Source: Paraescarpia echinospica (Eukaryota > Annelida > Polychaeta > Sabellida > Siboglinidae). Taken from it: a DNA stretch of 64,000 bases. Made by a program: the position numbers and the translations under genes. This document shows, piece by piece, positions 36,501-46,998 of the stretch. Below the pieces are notes generated by a model. The model had not been told where the DNA came from. It did no database searches and saw nothing but the letters and a program-made list of their open reading frames with translations. The stretch covers positions 3,753,834-3,817,833 of the forward strand of contig CM034543.1 in assembly GCA_020002185.1 (NCBI GenBank), read 5' to 3'. Position 1 is the first letter of the stretch, and each line of letters begins with the position of its first letter.

Positions 36501-38067
36501 TTAAGGCAAACACGTCGCGTTAATTTGAAATGCCGTTTGATACTATGTCATACGGCGTTTCAATTTCATGTAAAATTTTGCATAAATCAGTTTGTCCCGC
36601 TAACATCTGGAGTAGTTAGTAGGTCCATCTGGATGAGTAAATCAGGAGCCTTACTCATCCAGATGGACCTACTAACTACTCTCTGGTACCGGCAAGCGGT
36701 ACAATAAAGGATAGTCTGGACCGTCGCTGGTGACTCCTGGCGACCCAATCAAAATGGCTTGGCGACCCAATTTTGGGCCGCGATACAGGGGTTAAAACCG
36801 CTGGACCTAGAACATCGTGATATTTGAAATTTTAAGAAAATTGTTTATGTTAACTGAATACAGTTGATTAGGTGTATCAGCAGGTTTAGGGGTAGAATGT
36901 ATTGGCCGTGAAATTGTGACATTATTTGAGTAGTTTACTTGGCGGGGTGACGTTTGGGCATGTGTCCTCCCGCAGAGGACATGGGTGCTGTGTTACGTGG
37001 TTATTCATTTGGAGATATTGACGAGCATCGTGCATGCATCGTGCGTTTTAAACTTGTTCAACTTGTTCGATGACATGTTGGCAGTGACCGTGAAAAAGTT
37101 GTTTTGAATTTTCTCAGGTCCGGTATCTTATAATCTGACAAAACGTTAGCATGGTCACCAAGATGCGACTGATGTTACCACCCCAGGCAAGTTGATCTTG
37201 ACCGCAGCAAAGTTATCTGGAAAGATAAGGCGGATAGCAAATCACGCTGGTACAACACTTTTCTGATGGCGAAATATCTTTCCCATGAGTAATTCTCAGC
37301 ACGATCTGTGTCCAAAGGGTGAATTAATTCTTTGCGTTCTTGTCAGTCTACCAGGTGTGAACTAGGAATTAATAAAGCGTGTATATGCATTTCCACTTGT
37401 GCCATTGTTCATGGCCAGCCATGCAGAACGAACAATTGGTCTCAACTAACCGGTGGAACATCTATGAGCAGGACGTGGTCCGGCTGATGTCACGTGACTT
37501 CTTTCATCACTACTTCCAAGGAGATAGTTGTTATAATTTACACTCACGATAATTATGTTCAAAGCGAGTGGATTTTCACTGCAATAGAAACAATATCTGA
37601 ATCCTTGAATGTAGTGATGATCCGGTTTCTTGGTTATTTATGTTGGGTATATTTACCTCTCAAGAAACTTTTTTGTTTTATATCTGTATAATTTCGACCA
37701 TATCTCGCGGCCTTCTTCAGCAGACTGAATTTACGGTCATGTCACATGACGTTGGTAATGTGACACGTCGGCCAGGAGCTCCCGCCAGTCATACTCCAGC
37801 TTGCGTCACATGACGTAGGTCATGTGACACGACCGTAAATTCAGTCTGCTAAGCGGTCGAAATTATACAGAGAAAAAAACAAAAACGTTTCTTGAAATGT
37901 AAATACGCCCAACAATTTCTTAATCATTTAACATAATAATAACATTTTTGATATGAAATATATTCCTCTTAGCCTTAAGAAGAATATACTTACCTGACCC
38001 CATCTGACGAAGCCAGCGACGTAAAGCTGGCGACAAAAACAACCAATAGGAGCACAGATGACGTCAT
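30562..38067 (-). CDS. Secreted Thr-rich, probably GPI-anchored protein (unrecognised family)
   Basis: I reconstruct exons 38067-37994, 35473-35320, 33831-33694 and 30755-30562. Exon 1 encodes a signal peptide (MTSSVLLLVVFVASFTSLAS) and ends CAG|GTAAGT in phase 2. Exon 2 starts after CTTACAG, fits that phase, encodes DNQPPLWHHLNENGTYVTRD (one N-glycosylation site, NGT) and ends CGC|GTAAGT. Exon 3 is Thr-rich (TVATTATATGVTHS) and ends in a GTAAGT donor. Exon 4 joins in phase, holds nine consecutive Thr and ends in a hydrophobic tail (LSAVLTAFVSAALLLVLTTN) right before the stop, as in GPI signals. Exon 2 ends in phase 0 but exon 3 needs phase 1, so one small exon between 35.3 and 33.84 kb is probably missing. 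It should be a cell-surface mucin-like protein. Confidence 0.65.
31137..33640. repeat. 27-bp minisatellite, about 93 units
   Basis: The unit CTCTGTTCACTGACCTGTGT plus TCATACT is repeated for 2.5 kb in the intron between the last two exons of the GPI-type gene. Variants are mostly CACT/CATACT and TGTCTG/TCTCTG. The 27-bp length keeps several plus-strand frames open (up to 645 codons), all pure repeat translation. Each unit contains TGACCT. Confidence 0.97.
33832..35319. other. Introns of the GPI-type gene, with a possible missing exon
   Basis: I searched by eye on the minus strand for an exon converting phase 0 to phase 1 and found none that is convincing. Confidence 0.4.
34925..35125. repeat. 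Foldback hairpin element
   Basis: Imperfect inverted arms (about 34,937-35,000 and 35,020-35,085) share CGCATCC...GGTCTTCTTC and ACGGGTGTG. The right flank carries TTTCTTGAGAGGTAAATATG, the same end as the hairpin at 37,642-37,913, so the two appear related. Confidence 0.7.
35795..36245. repeat. 16-bp CpG-rich satellite, about 28 units
   Basis: The unit GTGTCGGGGCGTACGG is repeated. It has no stop in any frame on either strand, so six-frame translation gives artefactual frames up to 242 codons. Confidence 0.97.
36246..36610. other. Unassigned spacer
   Basis: Nothing recognised. Confidence 0.4.
36611..36680. repeat. Perfect 30-bp inverted repeat with 10-base loop
   Basis: AGTAGTTAGTAGGTCCATCT plus GGATGAGTAA is exactly inverted at 36,651-36,680. 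The loop is ATCAGGAGCC. Perfect arms imply recent origin or selection. Confidence 0.97.
36733..36805. mobile_element. hAT-like terminal fragment, inverted
   Basis: On the minus strand it reads AGCGGTTTTAACCCCTGTA, then GGGTCGCCAAG and GGGTCGCCAGG, like the fragment at 12,855-12,925. Confidence 0.5.
36806..37641. other. Unassigned intron sequence of the GPI-type gene
   Basis: Nothing recognised. Confidence 0.4.
37642..37913. repeat. 272-bp foldback element
   Basis: The ends GTTGGGTATATTTAC and GTAAATACGCCCAAC are inverted copies. Arms continue through TCAAGAAAC, a TATACAG/CTGTATA block and CAGACTGAATTTACGGTC, leaving a loop with two inverted ACATGACGT(T/A)GGT segments. It has no coding capacity. 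Confidence 0.85.
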
Positions 38068-38511
38068 CTCTGTACCCGCTTGACAACAGACAGGCAGCTT
38101 TTGGCTTCAGCGGCTACAACGAGGAAACCAGACATTGTTAAATGTCGATGTTTTATGGCTGCCGCCGACAAAAGACACGTGTCCTCGCGTTTGTGCATTC
38201 TAAGCGGTGTGTCAATGTGCGTGGTTGTTTTATAACAGGTCGCGACGTTCCGGTGAACGCGCCGAGAATGGTTCCATGGCAGAAGTAGGCGGCATGAGAC
38301 GCCCACCATCACCGTTTTAGACATAGGCGTTGCTGCAAAGGTGGCTAGTTTAAATGTAATACTTTAAAAACATGCAGTATGTTCCTAGTTTTTCATTTAT
38401 TAATTACTATTTTGTTCTTAAGACTATACTAACTATGTTGAAGGTATAAGCTCCGCCAAAATGCGTTTAGTAAGCCCATAACAACTTTGGCAATTTGGAA
38501 GATACGCGCCT
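38068..38511. other. 5' region of the GPI-type gene
   Basis: The ATG of the minus-strand gene is at 38,067 and overlaps a TGACGTCA palindrome (38,059-38,066). The 5' UTR and promoter should lie to the right. No TATA box was recognised. Confidence 0.35.
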
Positions 38512-38671
38512 GGGGCCGGTTTCATGAAGCGGCTAAGAACGTTCTTAACGCTAAGATGATTGTCTTAGTAAATGACGTGATTTTTTTAATATAAGCGAAC
38601 ATAAGAGTTTACGCAAACACGTAACGCTAAGTAATTGCGTAAATTTAAGTACGCTTCATGAAACCGGCCCC
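38512..38671. mobile_element. 160-bp MITE with GGGGCCGGTTTCATGAAGC ends
   Basis: The 19-bp terminal sequence is exactly inverted at the other end. The interior contains partially inverted CTAAG/CTTAG and ACGTAACG blocks. No clear target duplication was seen. Ends of this type are frequent in invertebrate genomes. Confidence 0.85.
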
Positions 38672-38853
38672 TGGAGCATGTTCAAATGGTATACAAAACC
38701 ATCCAGAGTCAAAACAAGCTTTATTGACATTACTGTCGAGACGGGGTGAATTAACCGCAATATCCTTTGATGTTCAACGCTTTCCCATTTTCCCACGGTC
38801 AACACAGCAGACTTCATGTTACAAATGACTACGTTGGCTAATCCCAGGTAGAA

Positions 38854-39126
38854 GAACAGACTGCCTCCCTTTAGACGAACAGACTGCCTCCTTTTAAACA
38901 AACAGACTGCCTCCCTTTAGATGATCAGACTGCCTCCCTTTAGAGGATCAGACTGCCCCCTTTAGAGGATCAGACTGCCTCCCTTTAGAGGAACAGACTG
39001 CTTCCCTTTAGAGGAACAGACTGCCTCCCTTTAGAGGATCAGACTGCCCCCCTTTGGAGAATCAGACTGCCCCCCTTTAGAGGATCAGACTGCCACCCTT
39101 TAGAGGAACAGTCTGCCTCCTTTTAA
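38854..39126. repeat. 23-bp minisatellite, about 11 units
   Basis: The unit is CAGACTGCCTCCCTTTAGAG plus GAT or GAA, with small indels. Confidence 0.93.
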
Positions 39127-39507
39127 GTGTTATAATAGGTATAAGCATGCGCGTAATAACTTGTGCAATAGATAGCTGAATAAAATAATTAAAAACAAGA
39201 TGAAAAGTGTATATCTACAAATGATAACATGTATATCCCCCCTGGAGTACCGGCGTACATAGAACAATGTGGGTACATTGGCAAAGTCTGAGCTTTCTGC
39301 AGTGAGGGGAGTTTTAAAATGCAAAGGTATTCTGGTGCAGACTTTCTGAAAACTGCGTTGTATCAGCGTTTTCTATTTTTGTTGTTATTGTTATTACATT
39401 AATAGTTTGACGAAAATGACAGCATTGACGCTACGCAAGTCTTACAGCGAACATAATGCTAAAAACAGTAGTCAATTATGTACTTTTACGTATGCACGCA
39501 CGCGCGC

Positions 39508-39636
39508 GAGCACACACACACACACACACACGCCTAAACACATTCACACATATAAATACACTCGAGTGCACACAGACAACACACGCAAACGCACGTACGC
39601 ACACACACTCAAATGCACACACCACACACGCACACG

Positions 39637-39697
<61 letters not shown>

Positions 39698-39720
39698 ACA
39701 AACACACACACACACACACG
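39508..39720. repeat. Compound (CA)n microsatellite
   Basis: CA runs interrupted by CGCACG, TAAA and AAACAC variants. Confidence 0.95.
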
Positions 39721-42700
39721 TTCAATGTCGTTAACTTATAGTCACTGTTTTATGCAGACAAAATGTTTCTCAATTGTGAATAGTTTCTAGGATCTATGTA
39801 ATTACGTTTGTAAGACATGTTTATACCGACTCTAAATAATCGCCACATAGGTCGATCTCCGAATGAAATTTCGCAGCAGTTGGCAGACAATGTTTACTTA
39901 GTTGAACTCTGAGTGAACCTGTTGAATTCACGAGCTCGCAATGGTCAAAACAAACATCTGAGACGAACAGTTTGTCAACATCCGTTCACGTGTGCGTTTG
40001 TCCGATTGGTTGGGGAAATCGTCGCCAAAATATCTCCACTTCTACTTCTTTGTTGATTTTTTAAAGCCCAGAAATATGATGATTAGGAGGAGGAGGAGGA
40101 CGTGATGTTAATAACAATAATGTCCGAAGCTGGCTCTCGCTGATGTTTCCAGCTGTGCCAATATCTGGCGAGATCCAACAAATATATCCCGGTTTACATC
40201 GCGCGCTCTCCCTGAGCATGTGCGCAGAACTAGACATTCGTGCGGATTCGTGTGCGATCTTACGGGTTTCTATTTACAAATGTGCTCCACTCAGTGAAAC
40301 AATGGTAACGTCATTTCATAGCTTAACGGGAACCTATCTACATCCACAGCATGAGTTCTGTCTTTTTATTATATACGACATGACATATTAAATAATTTAC
40401 AATGGAAGAGAAGCACGAGTAGAAACTACAGGTAGCAGAGACTAACTGTGTGTGAAGAAAACGTAAAGCGACACGAGAAGAGAGAAGGAAGGTGGGGGGA
40501 TATAGATAAGTGATTGGAATGAAGAAACGTGTGAAATGAATGTAGTTGTAGAGTCAGGTGGACAGGTCACATAGAAAGAGATTGCATAGAAGACAGAAGA
40601 TCATTGTAATAGAGGAAGATGAATCCCGAAACTAAGGTGAACATGTCAATGAGATGTTTCGACAGGGATGAGAAGAACAGCCGAGTGTGGAAGACAGTAG
40701 AATAGGATCGTGATAGGCGAAGATGACCTGGGGAGAGGAGGGGTACAACAAACTACACGGTCCCCACCCCGCAAAGGATCAAGGCGGAATAAGAAGATCA
40801 AACGTTCAACAAAAACATCTCAAAATTACGTCAGCAGACTCCAGAAAGTGACCCTACAAAAGACGTGTCTGACTCACGCACTTCGGCCTACGTATGACGC
40901 TGAACACTTGTATTACTGGGCGTCACCGTCGTGGATAGTGTACCGTAATAGACCGGGTACACTTGCAACGTTTGCAGAGTTGCACGATTGGTGGAACACT
41001 ACAATATATCTACTGTTTTTAGTTTTTCATGTTACTGTCAATTAGAAGAAGAAGAAGTGGCCTTTATTTATAGTACAAATTTCATATTAAGTGTATCAAC
41101 ATTATACTAACACAATCCAAGATGACGGTGTGTTAATATATGATGGTGGTTGGATGGCTTGTTTACAAACAATAAAGAATTCACAAAGCAGTCGTCCTAT
41201 TTTACTAAAAAATATTAACTATTGAGACATTAATTTGATCAGGTCGTTACGCCATGCCATAATCATGTCAACCATTAAAATATTTACATGTGATTTGAAC
41301 CCAATATCCGCCAGTTTTTATTGCACTTTGTCCTTCTAGTTAGAACCCGATTTCGTAAAAGTCGAGATTACAGAGCCATCTGTTTCTTCTTCTTGTATGA
41401 TAGGAAGCAACATTAAACCTTTGAACTAAAGTACTGACAAGAAAAACTTTAAATAACGAATAAACCTCCATCAAATGTGCTAACCAACCTTTCTCAACAA
41501 AGGTCAGGTAACACCATTAAAATGTTATGTATGTATATTTTAAATGAACACGTATCATTATTTTACATTGTTTTATTAATAGGCTAGCTATAAGCTGTAG
41601 TTGTGTTTATGTGAGAATCATTGCCGATCGTACCAAACAACAAATCTAGATGTCGTTCGACCAGTTCGAGAAAAGGTAGTTCATGCCAACCACACCAACA
41701 CAACCGGATGACCCACATTCTGGAGCAGTTGTGTGCAGCCACACGTGACGACGACTGGCGAGTATTACTCTCTGGACGAATGTGGCCAGTTCGGCCAGTA
41801 ACCGTCGCCATCGTGAACTTTCCGACACAACAACCAATTTAGCGAAGTCGACAAACTGTTAATTATTTTAAATGATACGGTAATATTTCTCACCTGCGTC
41901 GATCTGGGAGGCGTTGCGGTGTTGTCAGGAGGAAGACGTCTACAGACCAACTAGCACGCTGGGGCGGTTGGCTACTGTATGGCAGTCGACGCCAGCGTCA
42001 CGGTTCACTGACTCCGTGACATGCGGCGTGTGCCCCGCGGAATAACAAGTGTGGGGTGGGGCGAGGTCGCTGACTAACGGCCGAGATGGATTCAGCGAAA
42101 CGTTCGTGGTATGTGCGAAACCGGGAACTGTCAAATAAGACTCTTCAGGTCAACAGTGACTGATATAGCGACTAAGACATACTCGGTCCTCGTGGGTACA
42201 TAACTCAAATTCTAAGTATCCGGTACTGGCCAAATTCAGGACGCACATATCCATGCTTTTCATCCGCAGTTGAATTCTTCAAAACACTGTTTTAAAAATT
42301 AATCTGTAACATTTATATTATTGTGAACATAACCATGCATAATTCTCCATACATTTTATATGTTTTGTAATTTATTTTAATTAATGTTTTCTTCTTCTGT
42401 AATTGGTTAATTGTTTTTACGTTTTTGTAAGGAAATGAGCATTATGTATGTATTAATTATTTTTGTTTATTTAATATCCAGGTATATCATTATGAATTAT
42501 ATATTCTGCCTAAAGCTATGCGGCCTATAAATGAAAGAGTGTTTGATATTATGATAGCCCAATTAAAATCACGCGACAAACGTGTTATGGTCACCGTCAT
42601 CTCCCTGGGGGCACAAGTTCTGCCTTCCATTTCCCCTTCCCTTGGGCAGTTTCCCATCAGGATTCCGGACAGACGACTGTCTTGTAACGTTATCTCTCTC

Positions 42701-42734
42701 GAGATCTGACTTGTCAGTTCCTCTCCCTCTCCTC
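39721..42734. other. Unassigned region with weak exon hints
   Basis: No supported gene. Three hints are worth recording. A plus-strand frame at 40,143-40,391 has a TTTCCAG before it. A 111-codon plus frame at 40,710-41,045 has no family match and is followed by a retroposon-like GAAGAAGAAGTGGCCTTTAT tail. A minus-strand segment ends in a strong donor, GACGCAG|GTGAGA, at 41,894. A minus-strand stretch at 41,600-41,840 (ELVERHLDLLFG) faintly resembles the DLNPIEHLWDLLG region of Tc1-like transposases. Confidence 0.35.
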
Positions 42735-42791
42735 GCCATTATCATCATCGTCATTATCGTCATTATCGTCATTATCGTCATTATCGTCATA
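42735..42791. repeat. 9-bp repeat (CATTATCGT)n
   Basis: About six units. Confidence 0.93.
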
Positions 42792-42879
42792 TCACCCTTC
42801 TGTGATGTTCAAATATGTCGAATGTTGTTCTATCTAGTAGTAGGCCTCTGTCGGTCAGGAGTCGACCATGGGTGAAGTC

Positions 42880-43215
42880 AACGTTGTGAGGCGAAGCTGG
42901 ACTGTCCTCTCCAGGGCGCAAGGCTGGGCGAGATAATATGAAGAACGAGCTGTTGCCCATGCAGAGGGTTACCCCTCTCCACGCAGCTGATGAATCCAAA
43001 GGAACGACAAGAGCCGATACAGTTTGGCACCAGCGGCGTCGCAGGAGTTGCCAGAAGAACGTTAAAGTCAACGTCGAACTGCGTTTGGGACTCCGACTCC
43101 AGATTATTAGGATTTACTCCCGAAGCCTTTCTTATAGGTGGGTATAACCGCAAGGCAGCGGAGGTTTAAAATCGGAGTTTTCCTTCTCCTAGTTGAGCTG
43201 CCTTCCAAGGCTGAT
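42880..43215. mobile_element. Fragment of a dispersed repeat
   Basis: The blocks GACTGTCCTCTCCAGGGCGC, GCCCATGCAGAGGGTTACCC, GCGGCGTCGCAGGAGTTGCC and CGCAAGGCAGCGGAGGTTTA look like the kind of sequence that recurs in many invertebrate genomes next to retroelement remains. The assignment is from memory of style and the element class is unknown. It lies just 5' of the LINE. Confidence 0.4.
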
Positions 43216-43500
43216 CAGCCCCTGTAAAGTTGTGACAAACACGACACATTGGATTCAGTCCACAACTTGTAATTAGCTTAGTATACAATCAACTACAATC
43301 AACTGGCCAGCCATGCTTGTGGCCTGCTCTAAGGTCAAGGTCCCGGTTCCTATTATTATCCCCGGCGATTACCATAAACTATCAATTAGTAGCGGTTACC
43401 GCAAACTGCAGAACACTACGTTCCTCCCCTTTTCACTATTAGCTAACAACTATCATTAATTCTATTCTACCCTTAACAACTATCATCATGTCCACTCTAA

Positions 43501-43938
43501 GGGGCTAGGATAGAATATGTAACTGAAAGGGTAGAGAAGGTACTGCGGCATGGCAAGGGAGGGTCTATACTAGTACATGTAGGGACAAATAACGCAGAGA
43601 GGGAGGGAACAACTGGGATAGTTCAGAAGTACAGACAGTTAGTGAAGAAGTTAAAGAAGACAAGAGTAGAACAGATTATCCTCTCAGGAATTTTGCCAGT
43701 AATGGGAAGAAGGGGGCCGACATATAGAAACTGCAAGAGGATGGCGATCAACGCACTAGTTGAGCAGATGTGTAAAGAAGAGGGGGTGGGATTCGTAGAT
43801 TTATGGGGATACTTTGTTGGGAGGGAAGATATGTACATGAGAGATGGCCTACATCTAAGTGGAAAGGGGGCAGCAGTTTTCTCAGAGAACTTGCTGCAAT
43901 CTGTTGACAGTGGGACAGGCTGCATCTATTTAAACTAG
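43501..43938 (+). pseudogene. LINE ORF1 fragment, SGNH-esterase-like
   Basis: The frame is open for 145 codons to a TAG at 43,936. ILVHVGTNNAEREGT matches the GxND-type block of SGNH hydrolases (here GTNN), and MRDGLHLSGKGAAVFSENL matches the catalytic DxxH block. Such an esterase domain in ORF1 is known from CR1-clade LINEs, where it may act on lipids. The N-terminal part with the catalytic serine is missing. The start of the downstream ORF2 frame overlaps this end. Confidence 0.8.
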
Positions 43939-43941
43939 ATT

Positions 43942-45065
43942 CGCAGGGGGGATTCACAGAGAAGCCTGAAACTGGAGGCATAAATAAAGACAGCAGAAAT
44001 AAATCGGCAAAGAACAGCCTGGAAAACTGTTCTGAATCAGGATATAAATGCATTTGTTTAAATGCAAGGAGCATAGTAAACAAAAGAAGTGAACTAAACA
44101 TTATGGTAGAAGATATTGACCCTCACATAATAGGTATAACCGAATCGTGGGCCACCACTGATATATCAGATGCCGAATTGGGACTAACAGGATATGTAAT
44201 GTTTAGGAAAGATAGAATAGGAAGAAAGGGAGGTGGAGTTATTTTATATATTAAAGAATCTATCCAGGCTTATGAAATAAAATTAGAAAGAGAAGCAGAT
44301 TGCGAAGAAGCTGTTTGGTGTAACATTGTTACAGGAAACTCAACGTTAACAGTTGGGTTAGTTTATCGAAGTCCAAACATAAGCATAGAAGAGAATGAAA
44401 AAATACAAAACGCTATAAGGGAAGTAAGCAAACGGAACTGTATTATTATGGGGGACTTTAACCATGGGCATATACAATGGAAATCTCTACAGAGTATGGG
44501 GAGTGAGGACCACAAGTTTTTAGTTTTAGTACAAGATAGTTTCCTTTCTCAACATGTGCTAGAACCAACCAGGGGAGAGAATGTGTTAGACTTAGTTTTG
44601 TCCTCACAGAAAGAATTAGTTGACAATGTCAAGATATGTGAGCCACTGGGGAGTAGTGATCACAACCAGATACATTTTACCATCAAAGTAAAATCAGAAA
44701 GGAATAGTAAAAAGGAGTATAGGATAAATTTCCACAAAGGAAGGTATAAGGACATGAGGAAATATTTAGCAAAGATAGACTGGAATAACACACTGAAGAA
44801 TAAGACAGCAACCGAATGTTGGAATATCTTAAATAGTGAAATTAAGTGCATAGTCGATAAATTTGTACCTTTCAAAAAACAAGGGAAAAGGTCTAAAAAG
44901 AAACACTTATCGAAAGAAGCCATTAGAAAAATTAAGTATAAACAAATGAAGTGGAAGTCATATAGATGTACTGGAAATGATGAAGACTACAACATTTATA
45001 AAGAAGCACTTAATCAAGCTACAGCTGAAATTAGAAATTCAAAGAGAAGTTTTGAAAAAAATTAG
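43942..45065 (+). pseudogene. LINE ORF2, AP-endonuclease part
   Basis: Frame open upstream of the ATG at 44,103. CLNARSIVNKRSELN is the endonuclease start, followed by IIGITESW, the RKGGGVILYI block, LVYRSP, IMGDFNHGHIQW and, near the end of the domain, SSDHNQIHF. These are the metal-binding and catalytic blocks of the apurinic-type endonuclease that nicks target DNA. The frame stops at 45,063 right after GAAAAAAATTAG. The RT frame continues one base out of register from 45,062. Confidence 0.85.
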
Positions 45066-45187
45066 CTAGTAATATAAAACATGACAGTAAGAGTTTTTAT
45101 GCGTATATTCGAAGCAAACAGAAAGTTCAGGATAAGGTCGGTCCTCTAGAAGATAGTGCTGGAAATACAATATCAGAGGGATTCTTA

Positions 45188-46816
45188 ATGGCAGAAGACC
45201 TGAATGAGTATTTTAGTTCAGTGTTTACCAGGGAAGATATTAGTTCACTGCCAGTACCAGAGGCTAAGTTCAAGGGGGCAGATTCAGACTATTTAGGACA
45301 GTTAGTTGTAACCTCGGAAATGGTAGCTAAGAAAATAAGGGCTATGAAGGATAATAAATCACCTGGAGTGGACGGGATTCCGCCCAAACTACTATTGGAA
45401 ATTGTAGAACAAATTAGCGTACCGCTTGCAACAGTTTTCAATTTGTCATTAGAAGAGGGAGTGGTTCCTTTAGAATGGAAAGAGGCAAACATTATACCGT
45501 TATTTAAAAAAGGTTCGAGAAACAAGTCAGAGAACTATAGACCAGTGAGTTTAACATCAGTGATTTGCAAATTATTAGAAAGACTAATTAAAGATCACAT
45601 GGTGGATTTTCTTGTTAAACATAACTTGATAAACCCATCTCAACATGGGTTTTTAAAAGCGAGGTCATGCTTAACAAATATGTTATGTTTTTTGGAAGAC
45701 ATCACTAGGTGGGTAGATGAGGGATCACCAGTAGATATCATCTATTTAGATTTTCAAAAAGCTTTCGACAAAGTACCACATCAAAGATTACTCCTTAAGC
45801 TAAAGGCCCATGGCATAGGAAATGGTATAATAAACTGGATAGAAAAATGGCTGAATGACAGAAGACAACGTGTAGTAGTTGATGGGGAGGCTTCAAACTG
45901 GAAATCGGTATTGAGTGGGGTACCACAGGGATCAGTACTAGGACCTATATTATTCTTAATATATATCAACGATATGGACGATGATATAACAAGCAAGGTG
46001 TTAAAATTTGCGGATGATACAAAAGTGTTTAGAAGGATTAAAAGTGATGGAGACAGACAGCATTTACAAGATGATCTTGATAGGTTGATCAAATGGTCTG
46101 AAAAGTGGCAAATGCTGTTCAATTTTGGGAAATGTAAATACCTCCACACAGGACATGGGAACGAAGAGGTAGAATATACAATGGGGGGTACTGTACTAAG
46201 TACTACTGTAAAAGAAAAGGACTTGGGGTTAACCATTAGTGCTGATATGAAGGTTTCAGAGCAGTGCGGAATTGCAGCGTCAAAGGGAAATCAAATCCTT
46301 GGATTAATTAGGCGAAATATAGCGTATAAGAAAAAAGAATTAATAGTACCGCTGTACAAAACAATAGTGAGGCCTCATTTAGAATATTGTATACAAGCAT
46401 GGAGGCCATATCGCAAGAAGGACATAGATATGCTAGAAAGAGTACAGAGGAGAGCGACTAAAATGATACCAAATCTGAGGGATCTTAGTTACGAAATACG
46501 CCTAAAAGAATGTGGTTTAACAACAATAGAGACCAGGAGATTGAGAGGAGATCACATAGAAGTGTTTAAAATATTGAATGGTTATGAAAATATTGATAGA
46601 AACATTTTTTTCTCAGTTAAGAAAAATAGAAGGACCAGAGGACATGAAGCTACATTAGTAAAGGAACAGTGTAGATTAGATATAAGAAAGTTCTCATTCT
46701 CACAAAGGACTGTAAATGAATGGAACAGATTATCTCCTGATTGTGTTGGTGCTAGTAGCGTGAATATGTTTAAAAATAAAATCGACACACACCTTAAAAA
46801 GGCGGGATACATGTAG
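45188..46816 (+). pseudogene. LINE ORF2, reverse transcriptase part
   Basis: A 542-codon frame from the ATG at 45,188 is open further upstream to about 45,062. It holds the RT blocks in order: DNKSPGVDGIPPKLL, ANIIPLFKKGSRNKSENYRP, IYLDFQKAFDKVPH, LSGVPQGSVLGPILFLIYIN, and FADD at residues 274-277 (the catalytic pair). The C-terminal thumb region includes PHLEYCIQAWRPY and ERVQRRATKM. All catalytic blocks are present. Only the upstream frameshift and the missing 5' end make this copy defective. Confidence 0.92.
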
Positions 46817-46998
46817 ATAAAAAGTATTGGACTCTCGATAAGCCAAAAGGCTTCCTTGTCCACCTGCCATCCAGAGTAATTTTCTGGATGGCAATCTCAA
46901 GATTAAATCTTGTTAAATCTAAGTCTTTATGCTGATTGCTATACCAAATGTCCACATGTCAAATTTGTGTTAATGTCTTCATTGTACGTGCGCTTCTA

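Larger units (their letters stand above)
43501..46925 (+). mobile_element. Near-complete CR1-like LINE
   Basis: The parts in order are an ORF1 remnant with an SGNH-esterase signature, an endonuclease, a reverse transcriptase, and a 3' end with ATTAAATCTTGTTAAATCT. The tail uses the same TTGTTAAATC unit as the copies at 18,791-20,434 and 23,219-23,915. The 5' end is cut: an in-frame stop sits at 43,498-43,500, just before recognisable ORF1. A one-base frameshift in an A-run separates endonuclease from reverse transcriptase. The element is probably inactive but young, since RT is otherwise fully open. Confidence 0.92.
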
